Source: Linanthus parryae
Taxonomy: Eukaryota; Streptophyta; Magnoliopsida; Ericales; Polemoniaceae
Assembly (NCBI GenBank): GCA_023055425.1
Contig: JALGPY010000004.1
Location: forward strand, 60,597,718 to 60,661,717
Direction of reading: 5' to 3'
Length of the DNA: 64,000 bases
The position numbers and the translations under genes were made by a program. Each line of letters begins with the position of its first letter. Positions within the stretch are counted from its first letter, which is position 1. Under the pieces are notes generated by a model, which saw only the letters and a program-made list of their open reading frames with translations, was not told the origin of the DNA and searched no databases. Below are positions 1-12,189 of this stretch, in pieces.

Positions 1-812
1 AACCTGAGACGGTGGCGGCAACGACGAAACAAGCTACGGCGGAGGAGGCGTCGTCCTTCGGCATCACTATCCTCTCATCTTGCTCTTCTTCTTCTTTCTT
101 CTTCATCTTGCACTGTCCTGTGGATCTATTTAGTCTATTTTAGTGACTTTTTAAATTTTTAGTTACTTTTTGTCATGTTCTTGTGATGTAGAACAGGGCA
201 TTCATGGTGATTTTGTAAATGAATGGATATAAATTGGTATGGATGATGGATGAGAAAAACAATAAAAGTAGCTAGTGTGTTCTTTACAACTGTTGGATTA
301 ATTTTTTGTGTTTATGATATGTTCTTGTTGTTAGATTTGAATGCTTTTTGTTGATGTTTTCTGTTTATGCTAAACTAAATAGTCGAGGAGGAAGAAAGAG
401 TCAAATGCTGAGGAGAAAGAAGATGAAATGGAAGCAAAAAGATAAACAAAGGAACTTTGCAAAAAAAAAAAAAAAAAAATAACAGAGGAAGAAAAATGCA
501 GCATTAATCAACAATAATGCTACAAAATAATGTGTAAACGCAGCATTAAGCTCTGACAATGCTGCAATTTGATTAAAAAATGCAGCATTAATGTGTCAAA
601 TGTTGCAAGGTGTGGTATAATTGTGCAGCATTAGTTAATGCTGCAAGTAATGCTGCTCCGTGTTTGCAGCATTAAGCTAATGCTGCAAAGCAAAAAACAG
701 CATTGGCTAATGCAGCATTAGCATTATTGCTGCAATTAATGCTGTTTTTGCTAAATACAGCATTAAATTTTGCATTATTGTAAAGACGCTTTTGCTAAGA
801 TTTCTAGTAGTG
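1..812. mobile_element. CACTA (En/Spm) transposon, one terminal end
   Basis: The right edge reads ...TTTCTAGTAGTG, whose complement CACTACTAGAAA is the typical terminus of a CACTA transposon. Positions 490-780 are packed with direct and inverted copies of TGCAGCATTA and its complement TAATGCTGCA. These are the subterminal repeats that bind transposase in this superfamily. The other end and any transposase gene lie outside the window. Positions 1-480 contain no ORF I recognise, so this end may belong to either an autonomous or a deleted copy. The 3-bp target duplication cannot be checked from one end. Confidence 0.75.
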
Positions 813-3043
813 AATCTAAATTCCAGACTTGGTCTAACAGCTGGGTAAGGCAGTGAATGGTGTTGGCAGGTTGTCACCAAAAGAAAAGAATAGAACTGGT
901 TTATGGACAGTGGTTTCTTGTTAATGACTTAGAATTGCATGTTTTAGTATGTTAATGAACTCTTCATAACTTTATAGTATGTTTAATTTAGCTATTTTAT
1001 CTCTCTTTCTAGACTTATGCTTGTTTTCGTAGTTTTGGTTGTTTTTATCTTGTTTTGTAGGCAAAGACGTGCTTTGGAATGAAAGAGGCTAGCTAGTGGG
1101 AGCTTAAAGATGAATTAAGAAGACTTGGAGGACTTAATTGGAAGAATATGTGAAGATTTGAGAGGCCAATATTGAAGACAAAGCAAGTTAGAAGGCCAAA
1201 GTTACATCAAAGGGGCTTATTTGAAGATAATTTAACGGAAAGGGGAGCTAAATGCATGTTTCTAAGGTTTCTAAGGGCTGATGTGTAGAGTTCTTAACGG
1301 AATTGGGGTGGAGTTGCAATTTTCTAAACGTGTAAAGAGGACCGGGGGTATTTCAAAAGATATCAGCATACTAGGGGGGAGCTGAGTTCCATTTCGTCAA
1401 AAGATTCTCTCAGATCTCACGCGTTTCTCTCTCCCCGTCGCTGGAACGAGAACAGAACCACGAAGGAAGCCATTGAAGCTTCGGACGAAGCTTCCTCCAC
1501 CCCCAAAGCCCGACCAAGACTATACCAAATCGAACAAATCTTATACCAAAATGCTCCCAAGCCCAAGACCTCTCCATTGCACCTTTCAATTCATCCCAAA
1601 ACAAAGTAACGAAGAAAGCCCCAAAAGATAGGGTTCTTGATGATGAAGAAAAAATACACGACAGGGAGTGTTTGATACCAATCGGAGGGCTTGAATGATA
1701 TCTTGGAGGATACGCAAGCAGGTTTGGGAGGCTATATAAACTGAAGAATGAAGAATTTTCGGGCTCTCTCCACAGTTTCGGCTCCACACAGTGCTCAACG
1801 ACGTCTCTCTGTTTCTCCTCTCTCTCTGATTTCGCCCAACTTTGGGTTGTTCTTGAGCTACCTAGAGGCTAAGAACATAGAAAGAGGAAGAGAGGGAGAG
1901 AGGAGACCGAATTTGATTCAGTTTTGGGCTGTTATTGAGAGTTTGATGCTTTGTTTTTTCCGCTGCTCCTTGTGCTCTGTTTTGCAGCTGTTCATTCTCT
2001 ATTTCTGGGCTTATAATACTGTGGGAGCAGCAAGTTTGAGCTGCTCTTAGGCTATATTTGTTAGTTTCATTAGTTTCAATCAAAGTTTAGGTCATTTTGC
2101 TTAGTTTTGTGGATTTCAGTCAAGTTGTGAGGTTTAATTGGTGAAAAGAAGTGTTGGATTCAAGTATGATGAATGAAATAATATTTCTCTTTAGCTCTCT
2201 TGAATCTACAATGTCTAGCTAATTCAATTGCTTGGGTGAATTGGTACTATCTAGTCCCTCAATCCTCATATTGATTCAAGTTGAACTTCAAGGATGAAAG
2301 GGTTGAATTGGGTTCACTTGAATGCTTAGTGCAATATTTCGACTTCTCTTGTTGAAGTATTTGATGCGTTGAATAGGTAGATGTGTGAATACTTTTGACG
2401 TGTTTGATTTGAAGTTTCATTTGAGTGAGAGGAACTCATCAATCCTAACTTTGAGAAATTGAGTACTAGTAGGTGATTTGAGTGAGAATTTACAACTCTC
2501 ACTTGTTGCTTGATCCTTCATGTCGAAACACATATGTGTGTTTACATATGATTGATACTTGAAACACTTGAAATTTGGAAATCTCATTTGAATAGCCTCC
2601 TTAGTGCTTGATTAGCGTGTTAGGATTACACACTTCATTTGTGGCGAGTTGGAGTGCAACAAGCAATATTTTCTCGACATACTTATCTTGTGGAATGCTA
2701 CATGTAATTTGAGAACCGAGCTTGAATCTAATAGGAGGATTGGTCACTAGAGAAACCGATGATCCCTAGCCCCTCTATACTTGTCATTTCACTTCTTTCT
2801 TAGTTGTTTAGATTAGCGAATTCTCAAATCTCAACTTGCTCCATAAATTAATTTTGGTGGATTTGATAGCTTGGCAAGCTGTAAAGCCATTGAGAAATTT
2901 GCGTTACTTGCTTTAGTTAGTCGTTTTCTACTTTCTATCATAGTTTAGCAAGTCTCTCCTTGTGGATTCGACTCCGGTCTTACCGAATATTATTACTTGA
3001 GACGATATCCTATACTTGGGATTATTTTTGTCGAATAAGTTTT
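813..3043 (+). mobile_element. LTR of a gypsy-type element (plus orientation), left edge not located
   Basis: This stretch ends directly before a tRNA-Asp-type primer binding site, so it must contain an LTR. A TATATAA box at 1733-1739 is followed by a CT-rich leader, which suits LTR-driven transcription. The left LTR boundary lies somewhere between 813 and about 1000, and no second LTR of this element is in the window. The short reading frames at 1410-2083 are overlapping and CT-rich, and I do not regard them as genes. Confidence 0.5.
1733..1739 (+). promoter_or_regulatory. TATA box in gypsy-type LTR
   Basis: TATATAA lies in the middle of the LTR, followed by a pyrimidine-rich leader. Its position fits the U3/R boundary of a long LTR. 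Confidence 0.4.
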
Positions 3044-3061
3044 TGGCGCCGTTTCCGGGGA
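3044..3061 (+). other. Primer binding site, tRNA-Asp type
   Basis: TGGCGCCGTTTCCGGGGA matches the complement of the plant tRNA-Asp 3' end with one mismatch. This primer is typical of Athila/Tat-type Ty3/gypsy elements and their non-autonomous derivatives. Confidence 0.75.
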
Positions 3062-3202
3062 GAGGCTAGGATTTAGATTTGATTTTCTTTCTTAGTTAGT
3101 TAGTTAGTAGTTTGTTTTTGACAATTTCTCTAGTTGTTTTTGGTTGATTAATTGTGAGGCATACCTCTCATCAAGTACTTCTCATCTACTTGCTTGAAAA
3201 TA

Positions 3203-3378
3203 TGTCTCATGAACATTTTGGACTTGGTGAGAGGCCTAACGTTCCTTCAAATCCTTACTACTATGCATTTACTAGTCATGAAAATTATTCTAGGGAATCA
3301 ATGCGTTCCATACGTGAGCGTGCTTACAATAATGGTGATTATTTTCCTAAGAATGATTATTCTTGGTATGATCCGTGA
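3203..3378 (+). pseudogene. Truncated gag-like N-terminus of the plus-strand gypsy-type element
   Basis: About 100 bases past the primer site, an ATG at 3203 opens a Tyr/Ser/Asn-rich protein of 57 codons (MSHEHFGLGERP... ending near NDYSWYDP). It has no recognised domain. It resembles in composition and position the protein that starts the neighbouring minus-strand element (MSGQNYYRQSP...). It stops where the sequence switches to the other element's LTR at about 3376, so the rest of the gene is missing. Confidence 0.4.
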
Positions 3379-3976
3379 CCCGCCGTTTGAAAGCTCTTCG
3401 AGCCTACTTTCAATTGCCACCGGTCTCACCTCCATCTTCATTGTAGAACTAAAAATATCCTCAAAACATCCTCAATTTGCTCTAAAATATCCTGCAAAAG
3501 AAACTAAGCTTTTTGAAAAGCAAATAAGGACCCGGATTTTGATCCCGAACTCCGAAGAATGCGATTTTTGCACATTTGGATTCCTTTTGTGACATAGAAT
3601 TCACCAATGTAGAGAAATATCCGTTTCCAGAACGTTTTCTTGTTTTTCTCAATTATTGCCAAAATTTGGCGAAAACATCCAAATCGCACCAAATTCGCCT
3701 TTTTCTTCTATTCCGAAGCTTGTTTCTTCTCTCCACTTGATTCTTGCATGCGTAAATCCTGTCAAACAAAAACACGAACACTACCGCGAAGATCAAATGT
3801 GATAAATTATCAAAATCATACTCAAAACCATTAAGAAACGCCCGGATTGTACTTTTAAGCTCAAAAGCATCCAAAAGTGCATTTCCTTCATATTGTTGCT
3901 CAAATCTCGCTGCTTTGCACCGAAACGCAGAAAAATGACAATATAAAGTGTACTAAAGATAACTCCTATTAAGGAG
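3376..3976 (-). repeat. Truncated 3' LTR of the non-autonomous gypsy-type element
   Basis: Homologous to 8303-8902. The part matching 7131-8302 is absent because the LTR joins abruptly to the plus-strand element at 3375/3376. The right end is AAGGAG at 3976, followed by CCCCACCC, which on the minus strand is the purine tract GGGTGGGG expected just before a 3' LTR. Confidence 0.7.
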
Positions 3977-6013
3977 AATACCCCACCCAAACTTGCCATT
4001 TGCGCGTCCCGAGAAAAGTCTCATCTACTGCATTTAATTGTTTACTAGCCAATAAGACTCAAAGGACTCTAACACGACTCACGATACAACTAATGCAGCA
4101 AGATGATGCAATGAAAATATAGATTCGATCTTAAAACAATTCCTTAAAACACAAAACATCCAATTTCCCTCTTTTTGGCGAGAATAGGCAATCTCCCTAT
4201 CATTAACTGAAAATCATCAAGCTCTAACTAATCCTTTTCAAAATTCACATACACCTATCCAGAATTTGAAATAAAATTGATTCTATGCAAAAGATCACTA
4301 AGGTGTCCCCTTTTTTCCACCAATTCAAACCAAGACACAAGCACGTCCTAAGCCTCATTGGGTCTAATTCTGATCAAATTTTGTTATTGCCTTTCTTCGC
4401 CGAATCATATGAGGTTTTCAGACCCTCTTATCCTTTATTGCGTTTGAATGAAAATTATCCCGATGAAGGGAGTCACAACTCCTGTGAAATAAGGCTTGAC
4501 TCTAGTTTCCTCTTTAAGCTCTACTTGGATGGAATCCAAATTTTCCGTGTGACCGGAAGCACATTAAGTTGTTTCTCCTTGAAGCAGACATTTTATTTTT
4601 CTCTTTTTTCTTTCAGATTTTCTCATTTTCTTTTTCTTTTCTCCTCTGTTTTTACAACCGTGCACTAGAGCATAAAGAGTGTAGGCTTTTACGGTTAACT
4701 CTTGTGACCACCGTAAGGGATGGTGGTGTACGCCCCCCAAATTCACTTAGGCTGAGGCAACCATACCTCATTAAACCAACTCTACATGAAGGTCCACCCC
4801 AGATCAACAAGAGACCACAAGTTTCCACTTTAAAACAGAATATTCAGCTACAGTGAACTCAATCTAATTATCACACTATAGGAAGGCTAGGTATGCCTTA
4901 GTGTGTCATTCTTTCCACAACTTCCAACAATTCCCGGGAAATCCTTTTGTGGAATCTCTACATAAAATACTAAAGAATAAAATTTGTCCTATTACGGTAC
5001 TTCCTACTCAAAGGATTCATTCACTAAGCTCTCTCAGTTTCAAGATCTTCAATTGCGTTATTCTCAAATTTTTTAATTTTCAACTTTTTAGGGATTTTCT
5101 ATTTTTTTCATTTTTTTTTTGTATTTTTCACAATACCCTAACTCTATATGCGAGGCTTAGACTCGAAAAAAAAATTGACACTACACAACTCAACTCTTTT
5201 TGGTGGGTATACCGAATTATTTAAAAGTGCAAACAATATGTAAATCTAAATTACACAATATGACAATATAAGTAAAACTCTACACAATACGAGAATATAA
5301 GTAAAAACATAACATAAGCCACACACTCTACACACAATACGAATTAGACATTCTACATGTAACTGGCTATGCAAAAAAATCAGCTAGTAAACAGATAAAC
5401 CACCCCCACACTGGATGCTTCGTTGTCCACAACGAACTTAGAGATCATAAAGAAGACTCAGGAAGCAATGTGTCGGCCAGTAGATGAGATGGAGCATGAC
5501 ATACAAAATTAAGAGAAACACCAATTTCTACAAGAGGAAAAAATACTCGCAACCCCCTCAAGGGTGGGGAAGAAATCACGCCAAGCAGTCCCCAAGCACA
5601 GTAGTGGTGCCACCATGCTCCTATACAGTCAATGTGTACTCGCACACCGGGGTCAACTTCCCTCCTCTACTAAAATCCATGTCTGAAGAACCCCCAACTC
5701 ACATGCACGAGTCTCTGTGACGGTCATGTGTGCCATGGCACACCGGGGTAGATTCTACCATGACCTGCTCAAGTATTTCACTAGGAAAACATCATTAGTC
5801 CCTCTCTATCTCTCATCTCTCCATATAAATAACTAAAACACAAAAAGGTATTAAAAACTCACTCCCTAACTTAAGAAAAAATACGTTGGGTTGCCTCCCA
5901 ACAAGCGTCGTGTAATTAAGGTCAACGACCCGACCCATTTACCTCAAAAGATGTTAAGGAGGTTTTTCTCTCCAATTTTTCTTCTTCCACCATCGCTTCT
6001 CTCTTTGTCTTTT
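3977..6013. other. Non-coding internal region of the gypsy-type element
   Basis: No credible coding sequence on either strand. The frames at 4285-4668, 4901-5224 and 5484-5720 are rich in Phe, Ser and Leu and match nothing I know. The region is an internal spacer of a large retrotransposon derivative. Confidence 0.5.
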
Positions 6014-6992
6014 CTAAAGTGAGCATGCATGAGATGCATATGGCGCAAAGAAATTGTAAAGACGGCCTTGAAAATATTCTTCTTTCTGTGCTTCCACTCC
6101 TTGATCACTCACCGGTCTTCTCGAGAATTCATTCACCACATCATGACCCCTTGTACATTTCCTCTTCTTCTTCTTCTTCTTCTTCTTCTTCTTCTTCTTC
6201 TTCTTCTTCTTCTTCTTCTTCTTCTTCAAAGTCAATATCATCAAGGATCGATCATGTGGAAATAGAATCCCAAGGGGCACAGTAATGGAAAGGAGTGTCG
6301 TCTTGACTGCTTCCTTTCCTAGTGTTTGTCTTGGAATCACATGTGGCAATTCATGTATTGCATAAAACTGAGGTCTTTGGTCTTTCCCATGTGATTCACC
6401 CACTATTATGATCTCCAAGAGATATGGATAAGGCGGAGAAACTTCATGATACATGTCCTTGCAAACATATCCATGCAGTAATTCCTTAGCTTCATGACTT
6501 TTTTCCTCAAAGAAAATATCTTCAGTGGGCCATAATCTTGCGATGTCCACACTCTCCCATTCTTGCCATGACTCCGGAATTATGCGAGGAACAAGTTGTA
6601 TAGGCTTCACAATATCATCCCAATCTGAGTCCGAATCTGAGTCTGAAACAGCCCGAGGATCTATTACTTCATGATGAACATTATTATAGACATAGACCTC
6701 TGGGGGTTCTTTGTCTTCCTCTTCACACTCCTCAACTAAGTCAGGAATGATGTTGCTGGCCCATCGTAATAATCTGCATATGCCAATTCATAAGTCCGGC
6801 CAATTGTTGTCCATGAAGTTGGAGTGATTCCCCAATTTTATTGACCATTTCCTCCATTCTGTTTAATTTAGTTAACATGAGCTCCAGTACATCTTTCTCA
6901 TCTTCTTGATTGCACAGAGGAGGGTTGTACATATCTCCATAGGAGTATGGCGAGTAGCCTGGAGACTGCCTGTAATAATTTTGCCCCGACAT
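6014..6992 (-). pseudogene. gag-like gene of the non-autonomous gypsy-type element, frameshifted
   Basis: The minus-strand ATG at 6990-6992 lies about 120 bases inside the primer site. The first 83 codons are Tyr/Ser/Pro-rich and then form a likely amphipathic helix (DVLELMLTKLNRMEEMVNKI...). That frame stops at about 6741. A second frame, open through the same point, carries an acidic DSDSDSDWDDI stretch and runs to 6014. One single-base shift near 6745 would join them into a protein of about 290 residues. The second part contains a run of roughly 21 lysines encoded by a (GAA)n tract. No zinc knuckle or enzyme motif is visible. I infer a structural protein of a TR-GAG-type element; no function is assigned. 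Confidence 0.45.
6164..6227. repeat. (TTC)n microsatellite
   Basis: About 21 uninterrupted TTC units. On the minus strand they encode the poly-lysine run of the gag-like frame. Confidence 0.9.
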
Positions 6993-7110
6993 GATTACCA
7001 AGAGGTGTGCAAAATCATTCAGTAGAAAGCAGGTGAGATTAACAAATAAATAAATAAAGACAAAAAATAAAATCACCTAAAGTTAATAATTATAATCAAT
7101 TCAACCAAAG

Positions 7111-7128
7111 TCCCCGCCAACGGCGCCA
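7111..7128 (-). other. Primer binding site, tRNA-Asp type (minus strand)
   Basis: The reverse complement reads TGGCGCCGTTGGCGGGGA, matching the plant tRNA-Asp 3' end with one mismatch. It sets the orientation of the element and the inner edge of its 5' LTR. Confidence 0.8.
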
Positions 7129-7130
7129 AT

Positions 7131-8902
7131 AACTATACACGATCCAACTGCAAGTGCACAGCCGTCGTGTGTAGTAATATCCGGAAATCCGGGTTTATCG
7201 AACCCAAAGGACTTGTCGTGAACCAATTAGAACTATTAACTTCGTGTGGGCAAGCAATTGAGAGAATTTTCTAAACTAAATTATTGAAAAGACAAAACAC
7301 ATATTTAAATATTGAGATTTAATATGGGAGAAACAACCAGGACACCTCGTTTTGGGAATTGCTAGAATTCTCTTCTTGACGACGTTCTATGATTTGTGAA
7401 ACACAGACGAATTTATGTTGCTCATCGAGCAATATTAACCCACCAAGTTACCAAGTGAGCATCCTATGGCTAGGTTAGATTAAAACCGAGTTACCAAGTT
7501 CTAATTATCCCTCAACATGCATTAACGTTGAATTCTACTCTAACGATCCAAATTCTTGCTTTGACTAAGAACAGGTAATTTTTTCATTTTCCGATTTAAA
7601 AGAGTACCGACTTACCAAATAATTGCAAACTGAGCTCTAGCTAACAAGACCTATCCAATTAACTACATGAGATGAAGATCACAAAACAATCATAGCAATC
7701 GTAAAAACATCAATTAGGTTTATCAAAACATGAATCTCACATCACAAAACGCGTAATCAACATGAAAACCCTAACCCCAAACTCGGGTTCTGATTTAAAA
7801 GGTTTAGCTACTCCAAAACATAATCACAACACAAGTTTTCATGTTCAAAATAGCAAAACTAGAAAAGAAACAAAGTTTGAGAAGCCAAACGAATGATCCA
7901 AGTGCTCCCAAACTTCTCCAATCGTTCCTATCTCTTTAAGACGTTCTCCAGCATGATAATACCCCAAAAACGTGCCCTAACTTGTTCTAATATGTTTCCA
8001 TAGAGTTTGGAACAAGTTACAAGTAATTACAAAACAACCTCGGACGTTTCTGACATTTTTCTGCGCTAAAAGTAATTCGTGCGACCTACTAAGTAGGTCG
8101 TGCGACCTACTGGGCATGACAACTAGGTCGTGCGACCTGTCAGGTAGGTCGTGCAACCTACTAAAACTTTCTGAAAATTTTAATTAGGTCGTGCGACCTA
8201 ATCGAGTAGGTCGTGCGATCTACTTCCTTAGCCAATTTTTCAGCTTTTTTCCTCTCACTTTCTCCGTGACATAACATTCTCGTCCGACGTCAGTTTTAGC
8301 TCCGTGACCCGCCGTTGGAAAGCTCTTCGAGCCTACTCTCAATTTCCACCGATATCACCTACATATTCATTGTATAACTAAAAATATCCTCAAAACATCC
8401 TTAATTTTCTCTAAAATATCATGGAAAAGCATAGCTTTTTGAAAAGCAAATAAGGACCCAGATTTTGATCCCGAACTCTGAAGAATGCAATTTTTGCACC
8501 TTTGGATTCCTTTTGCGACATAGAATTCGCCCATGTAGAGAAATATCAGTTTCTAGAACGTTTTCTCTGTTTTCTCAATTATTGCCCAGATTTGGCGAAA
8601 ACATCCAAATCGCACCAAATTCGCATTTTTCTTTTATTCCGAAGCTCGTTTCTTCTCTCCACTTGATTCCCGCATGCGTAATTTATGTCAAACATCAACA
8701 CGAACACTACCGCGAAGATAAAATGTGATAAATTATCAAAATCATACTCCAACCAATTAAGAAATGCTTGGATTGTACTTTTAAGCTCAAAAACATCCAA
8801 AAGTGCATTTTCTTCATAATTTGGCTCAAATCTCGCCGCTTTGCACCGAAACGCAGAAAAATGACCATATAAAGTGTACTAAAGATAACTCTTATTAAGG
8901 AG
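7131..8902 (-). repeat. 5' LTR of the non-autonomous gypsy-type element
   Basis: Starts immediately beside the primer site and ends at AAGGAG (8897-8902), where homology with the other LTR stops. It is about 1.77 kb long. It contains five near-palindromic copies of AGGTCGTGCGACCT at 8095-8221. Confidence 0.7.
8095..8221. repeat. Five copies of a near-palindromic 14-mer inside the LTR
   Basis: AGGTCGTGCGACCT occurs at 8095-8108, 8125-8138 and 8186-8199, with one-base variants at 8146-8159 and 8208-8221. A half copy lies at 8079-8088. Each unit is a hairpin with arms AGGTCG/CGACCT. Confidence 0.85.
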
Positions 8903-11063
8903 TCATCAGGACACCAACGGCTGCTCACCTTGTGGAATGCGTGAGAGAGCGAGGCAGAAAGAGAGTTGGGATCGGATAGAGAGGGAGGTAGGGAGAGAAG
9001 GGGTGATCGGAGAGGCAGACGAAGTCAAGAGTAGGGGAAGGGGTGAATTGTTTTACTGTCTGTTAGAAAGAGGAAGAGGTAGACTAGGGATAAGGTAGAG
9101 AGAGAGGGAGGGATTGATGATAAGGTAAAGAGAGAGGTAGACCCAGTCAGTACTAACACACCCAAAGCCATTTTAGAAAATCCATTTTAGAAACATGAGA
9201 ACGCACCGGTCCTTATTTGTTGGAAAATAAATAATTCCCTCAGTGCAATACGTAAAATATCTAAAATTTTAGAAGAAACAATTACATACTAATATTTTTC
9301 ATTAGAATAGTAAGACATTTTTTAGTTAGCACAAATGCACTTAATAGAAACGTTGCAAACGATTAGTAATTAAATTTATTATTTTAATCCCTAAAATGTC
9401 ATATTTCTACTTCCTCAGCTAAAATAGTTTTGTTTACCACTGTCCACTTACTTTATGGTGACTTGCAATATTGAAGTAAAAACTGTGAGAATTACAGCAT
9501 CTTCAAGAAGTAAGAACCATATAGGTATTCAAATAAAAAAATAGTGATATTATCTACAACGACATCTTCGAGGATTATGTCATCTTCAAGGAGTAAAGTT
9601 AGTGGAGATGTAGTGATTACATTTTCGAATAAAAGTGATTGGAGTAGATGTAGATATGTAGTCCAGTTAGTTACGTTTAGTGGTTCTAGACTAATTTAAA
9701 TGCAGTTTCAAAATATTAAAAATATGGTGTTTAAATTCAGTCCCATCTCACATGAGGGAATTAGCTAGACTGTTTGTACCTTAGATAAGTACTGAATTTA
9801 TACAACACGAAGTCGAACACATGACTAATTATCGTTCAACTAAACCAATTCGATCACCCCCGGTAAATTTATTCCAATCCAGTCTAATACGGCTAGTTCG
9901 CAAAACCAAACGTGCAAAGTGAAACCGGGATACTATTATTATAGGTGTCGGACCATATAAATGGACAAGTTTTCTTAGTTCACTGATGATTTCGTTAGTA
10001 ATAGATGCATGAAATCGATAAAAGACGATGTTGTCACTTTACAACACACAAAAATTGCAAACTTTGGCTACCCTTAAATTTGTTAAAAATGTTGTTGTTG
10101 TTACAGTTGAAGATAGTCAACTGGGAAGATATAGGCGAAACATAGGAAGTATTTACTCTAATTGTGAACATTTTTTTATGAGAATTTACATCACTTACCG
10201 GGGTCTGAGCCCGGGATCTCTCTATACTTCTGTTCTAACTGTGACACTCCTTGGACCAATCAAAGCACAGCTCTAGCAGCACATGGTTCCAGCTTCTCCT
10301 TGCAACAATTAAAGGAGCTCTAGCAGCACATGCTTCCAGAATTGCAGGATCATAAACTGCATTTCCAATGGCTTGAATACACTATCAATACAAATAGTAC
10401 TACCATACTATCAAACTGCAGCAGTACTACACTACGACCTCTTCTATTTCTTACTTCAACTGTAGCATATGTAAAGATGTTATAAATCCTGCTGTCAAAA
10501 CTGTTCAACCTGGAGGGCTAAAAGTTGACCAGTTATCATAAAAACATGAAGGATGATTAATGCTCTAACACCTGCTAATGCGTCCATTGCAAACAGAATA
10601 TTGAAAAGAAAAAGTTAACAAAGCCTAAAGAACCGATCTAGAGCTTAAATCCGCGTCATGGAAGAAAGATCAAGACCAAGCTATGGTGGCAGCAAACACA
10701 AATTGCCAGCAGTGGAAAGGGAGAGCCCAACACAAAGCTTCAAAGTGCCTCTTCTAGAGTGAGAACGGAGAGAGTAGGAGACGATTCTTACATACAACAA
10801 CAGAGTACTGAAAAGTACGGAAAAGCATACAAACCAATCTCCCAAACATCTTAAATCACACATCTTATAAGGTAACAACAGACTACGATTACAAGTTCAA
10901 GTAGTCTCATCTCCAAAATATATTGTGACATGAGTTACAAAACATTGAATCGTAAAAAAAATCGCATTACGACCCCATCTCTGAACTTAATCTCATCAAC
11001 CCTTAAGGGCTCTTGAACGGGTGTGATCTACTGATCTAGGCTAGACGTGTCCAGGAATCTTCA
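8903..11063. other. Anonymous intergenic DNA
   Basis: 8930-9130 is strongly purine-rich. 9780-9860 and 10180-10260 contain degenerate tRNA-promoter-like stretches that could be SINE relics. A 23-bp direct repeat (AGCTCTAGCAGCACATG plus TTCCAG) lies at about 10270 and 10316. No coding sequence is supported. Confidence 0.4.
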
Positions 11064-11886
11064 TCACCAGTGGCGATTCATATACACCTTGTTTCGTTTA
11101 TAATGAAAGAGCTTATACCATAGACATTTTGCCTCCAACATCTTCTTACACATGTCACAGGAATAAGGATCAGTATTGTTGTCATGGGAAGACCTATGGC
11201 TGGACAGATTTCCTACAAAACTCATGTCGCGCCGCAAATGCTCGCTCCGAGACTTTTGATGAATTGTACAGAGACAATATATTATCTTCGGTTCATCAAG
11301 TAGCCATTCCAACGCGCTATGAAAATAAACAAGTGGATATTCTTCCCTATGCTCCCGGAGGTACCGATATGAGTCAGGATTCTGTTCTCCGTGAACAAGG
11401 GAGAACATACCCATTACTAACTTGGCCAGGAAATTCCCCCACTTTGCCGCGTCCGATAGATACTTCTTTTCTTCCTTCCAGTTGTCATATTTGAGAAATA
11501 CATACTGCAAGTAGACATCAAGAAGGCAGTTAAAGAATGTAAATACAACTAGGAGTAACAGATTCACAAAGGAGGTGATGATGAATGCGGAGGCTTACCA
11601 GTCCAAGCCAGAAGGCGGCGTCCCGATTCTGTGCCCTCCAACAGTCCTTCAAATTTTTTTTGTGCTTTAGAACCCATTCCGGCAAGTGGGTTAGAGGGTA
11701 AATGTTAGCACACTTAAGGTAGAAGAATCAGTCATCTCCAAGCAATCGCAGATTAAGGGTCTTGCTCGTTGCACTTATCGAAATAAAATCTTTGAACTAA
11801 TTTTCGGCAACACGTGTTGTGATGACTCTCAACACATCATATTGTGCAGTTTCTAAAATAGACTTCTTCAAAAGATCCTCCTCCAT
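11064..11886 (-). pseudogene. F-box protein pseudogene (At1g67623-like group), two exons
   Basis: ATG at 11884-11886; exon 1 is 11886-11599 and exon 2 is 11504-11064. The 94-bp intron between them has GTAAG and CAG borders and phase 0. Residues 18-40 (DVLRVITTRVAEN...FKDFISISATS) resemble the short F-box of the Arabidopsis At1g67623-like proteins. The exon boundary falls after FWLGL, a motif also seen at the exon border of the related pseudogene at 20520-21172. Exon 2 begins YVFLKYDNW and has a Cys-rich end (CDMCKKMLEAKCLW). Exon 1 contains two in-frame stops, TAG at 11797-11799 and TGA at 11728-11730, so the gene is dead unless the stops are sequencing errors. F-box proteins choose substrates for SCF ubiquitin ligases. 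The family call is by eye. Confidence 0.55.
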
Positions 11887-12189
11887 TACTGAAATTTTGG
11901 TTAACTATGGCATGTGTAAATAATTACGGTTATGGTTATATGGAAACTTCAAGTCTCATTTACTTCGTTCACCCTATGCCTTCTCGAACACTTCTCTAGC
12001 CAAGAAACGCGCCGCCAGAGACGCTCTGAGTCCTCGAGAATTGTTTCAGAAGATGGAGACGTCTGTGTCAATCAAGCTGGTTGTTGGATACTACTGGTAT
12101 GATGATAGAGGGACTTTGTGGGGCTGTATTCCGTCCCAATAATGGGTAATGGTTGGATGTGATGATGGAGGGACTCTTCATCCTCTTTT
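11887..12189. other. Upstream region of the F-box pseudogene
   Basis: No clear TATA box or second gene is visible. A short GC-rich stretch lies at 12005-12060. Confidence 0.3.

Larger units (their letters stand above)
3376..8902 (-). mobile_element. Non-autonomous gypsy-type retrotransposon (LARD/TR-GAG-like), minus strand
   Basis: Two direct repeats, 3376-3976 and 8303-8902, are near-identical and bracket an internal region. A tRNA-Asp-type primer site in reverse complement sits at 7111-7128 and a purine-rich tract (minus strand) just right of 3976. The order is therefore 3' LTR, polypurine tract, internal region, primer site, 5' LTR, read on the minus strand. The internal 3.1 kb lacks protease, reverse transcriptase, RNase H and integrase. 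It contains only a broken gag-like frame and long non-coding stretches (3990-5990), including a segment near 5885 (GGTTGCCTCCCAACAAGCG) that I recall from such elements in other plants. It would need enzymes from a relative to move. Confidence 0.7.

Noticed and set aside
1410..2083. Several overlapping 70-125 codon frames on both strands
   Set aside because: They lie in the LTR and leader of a gypsy-type element, overlap in different frames, and have low-complexity composition.
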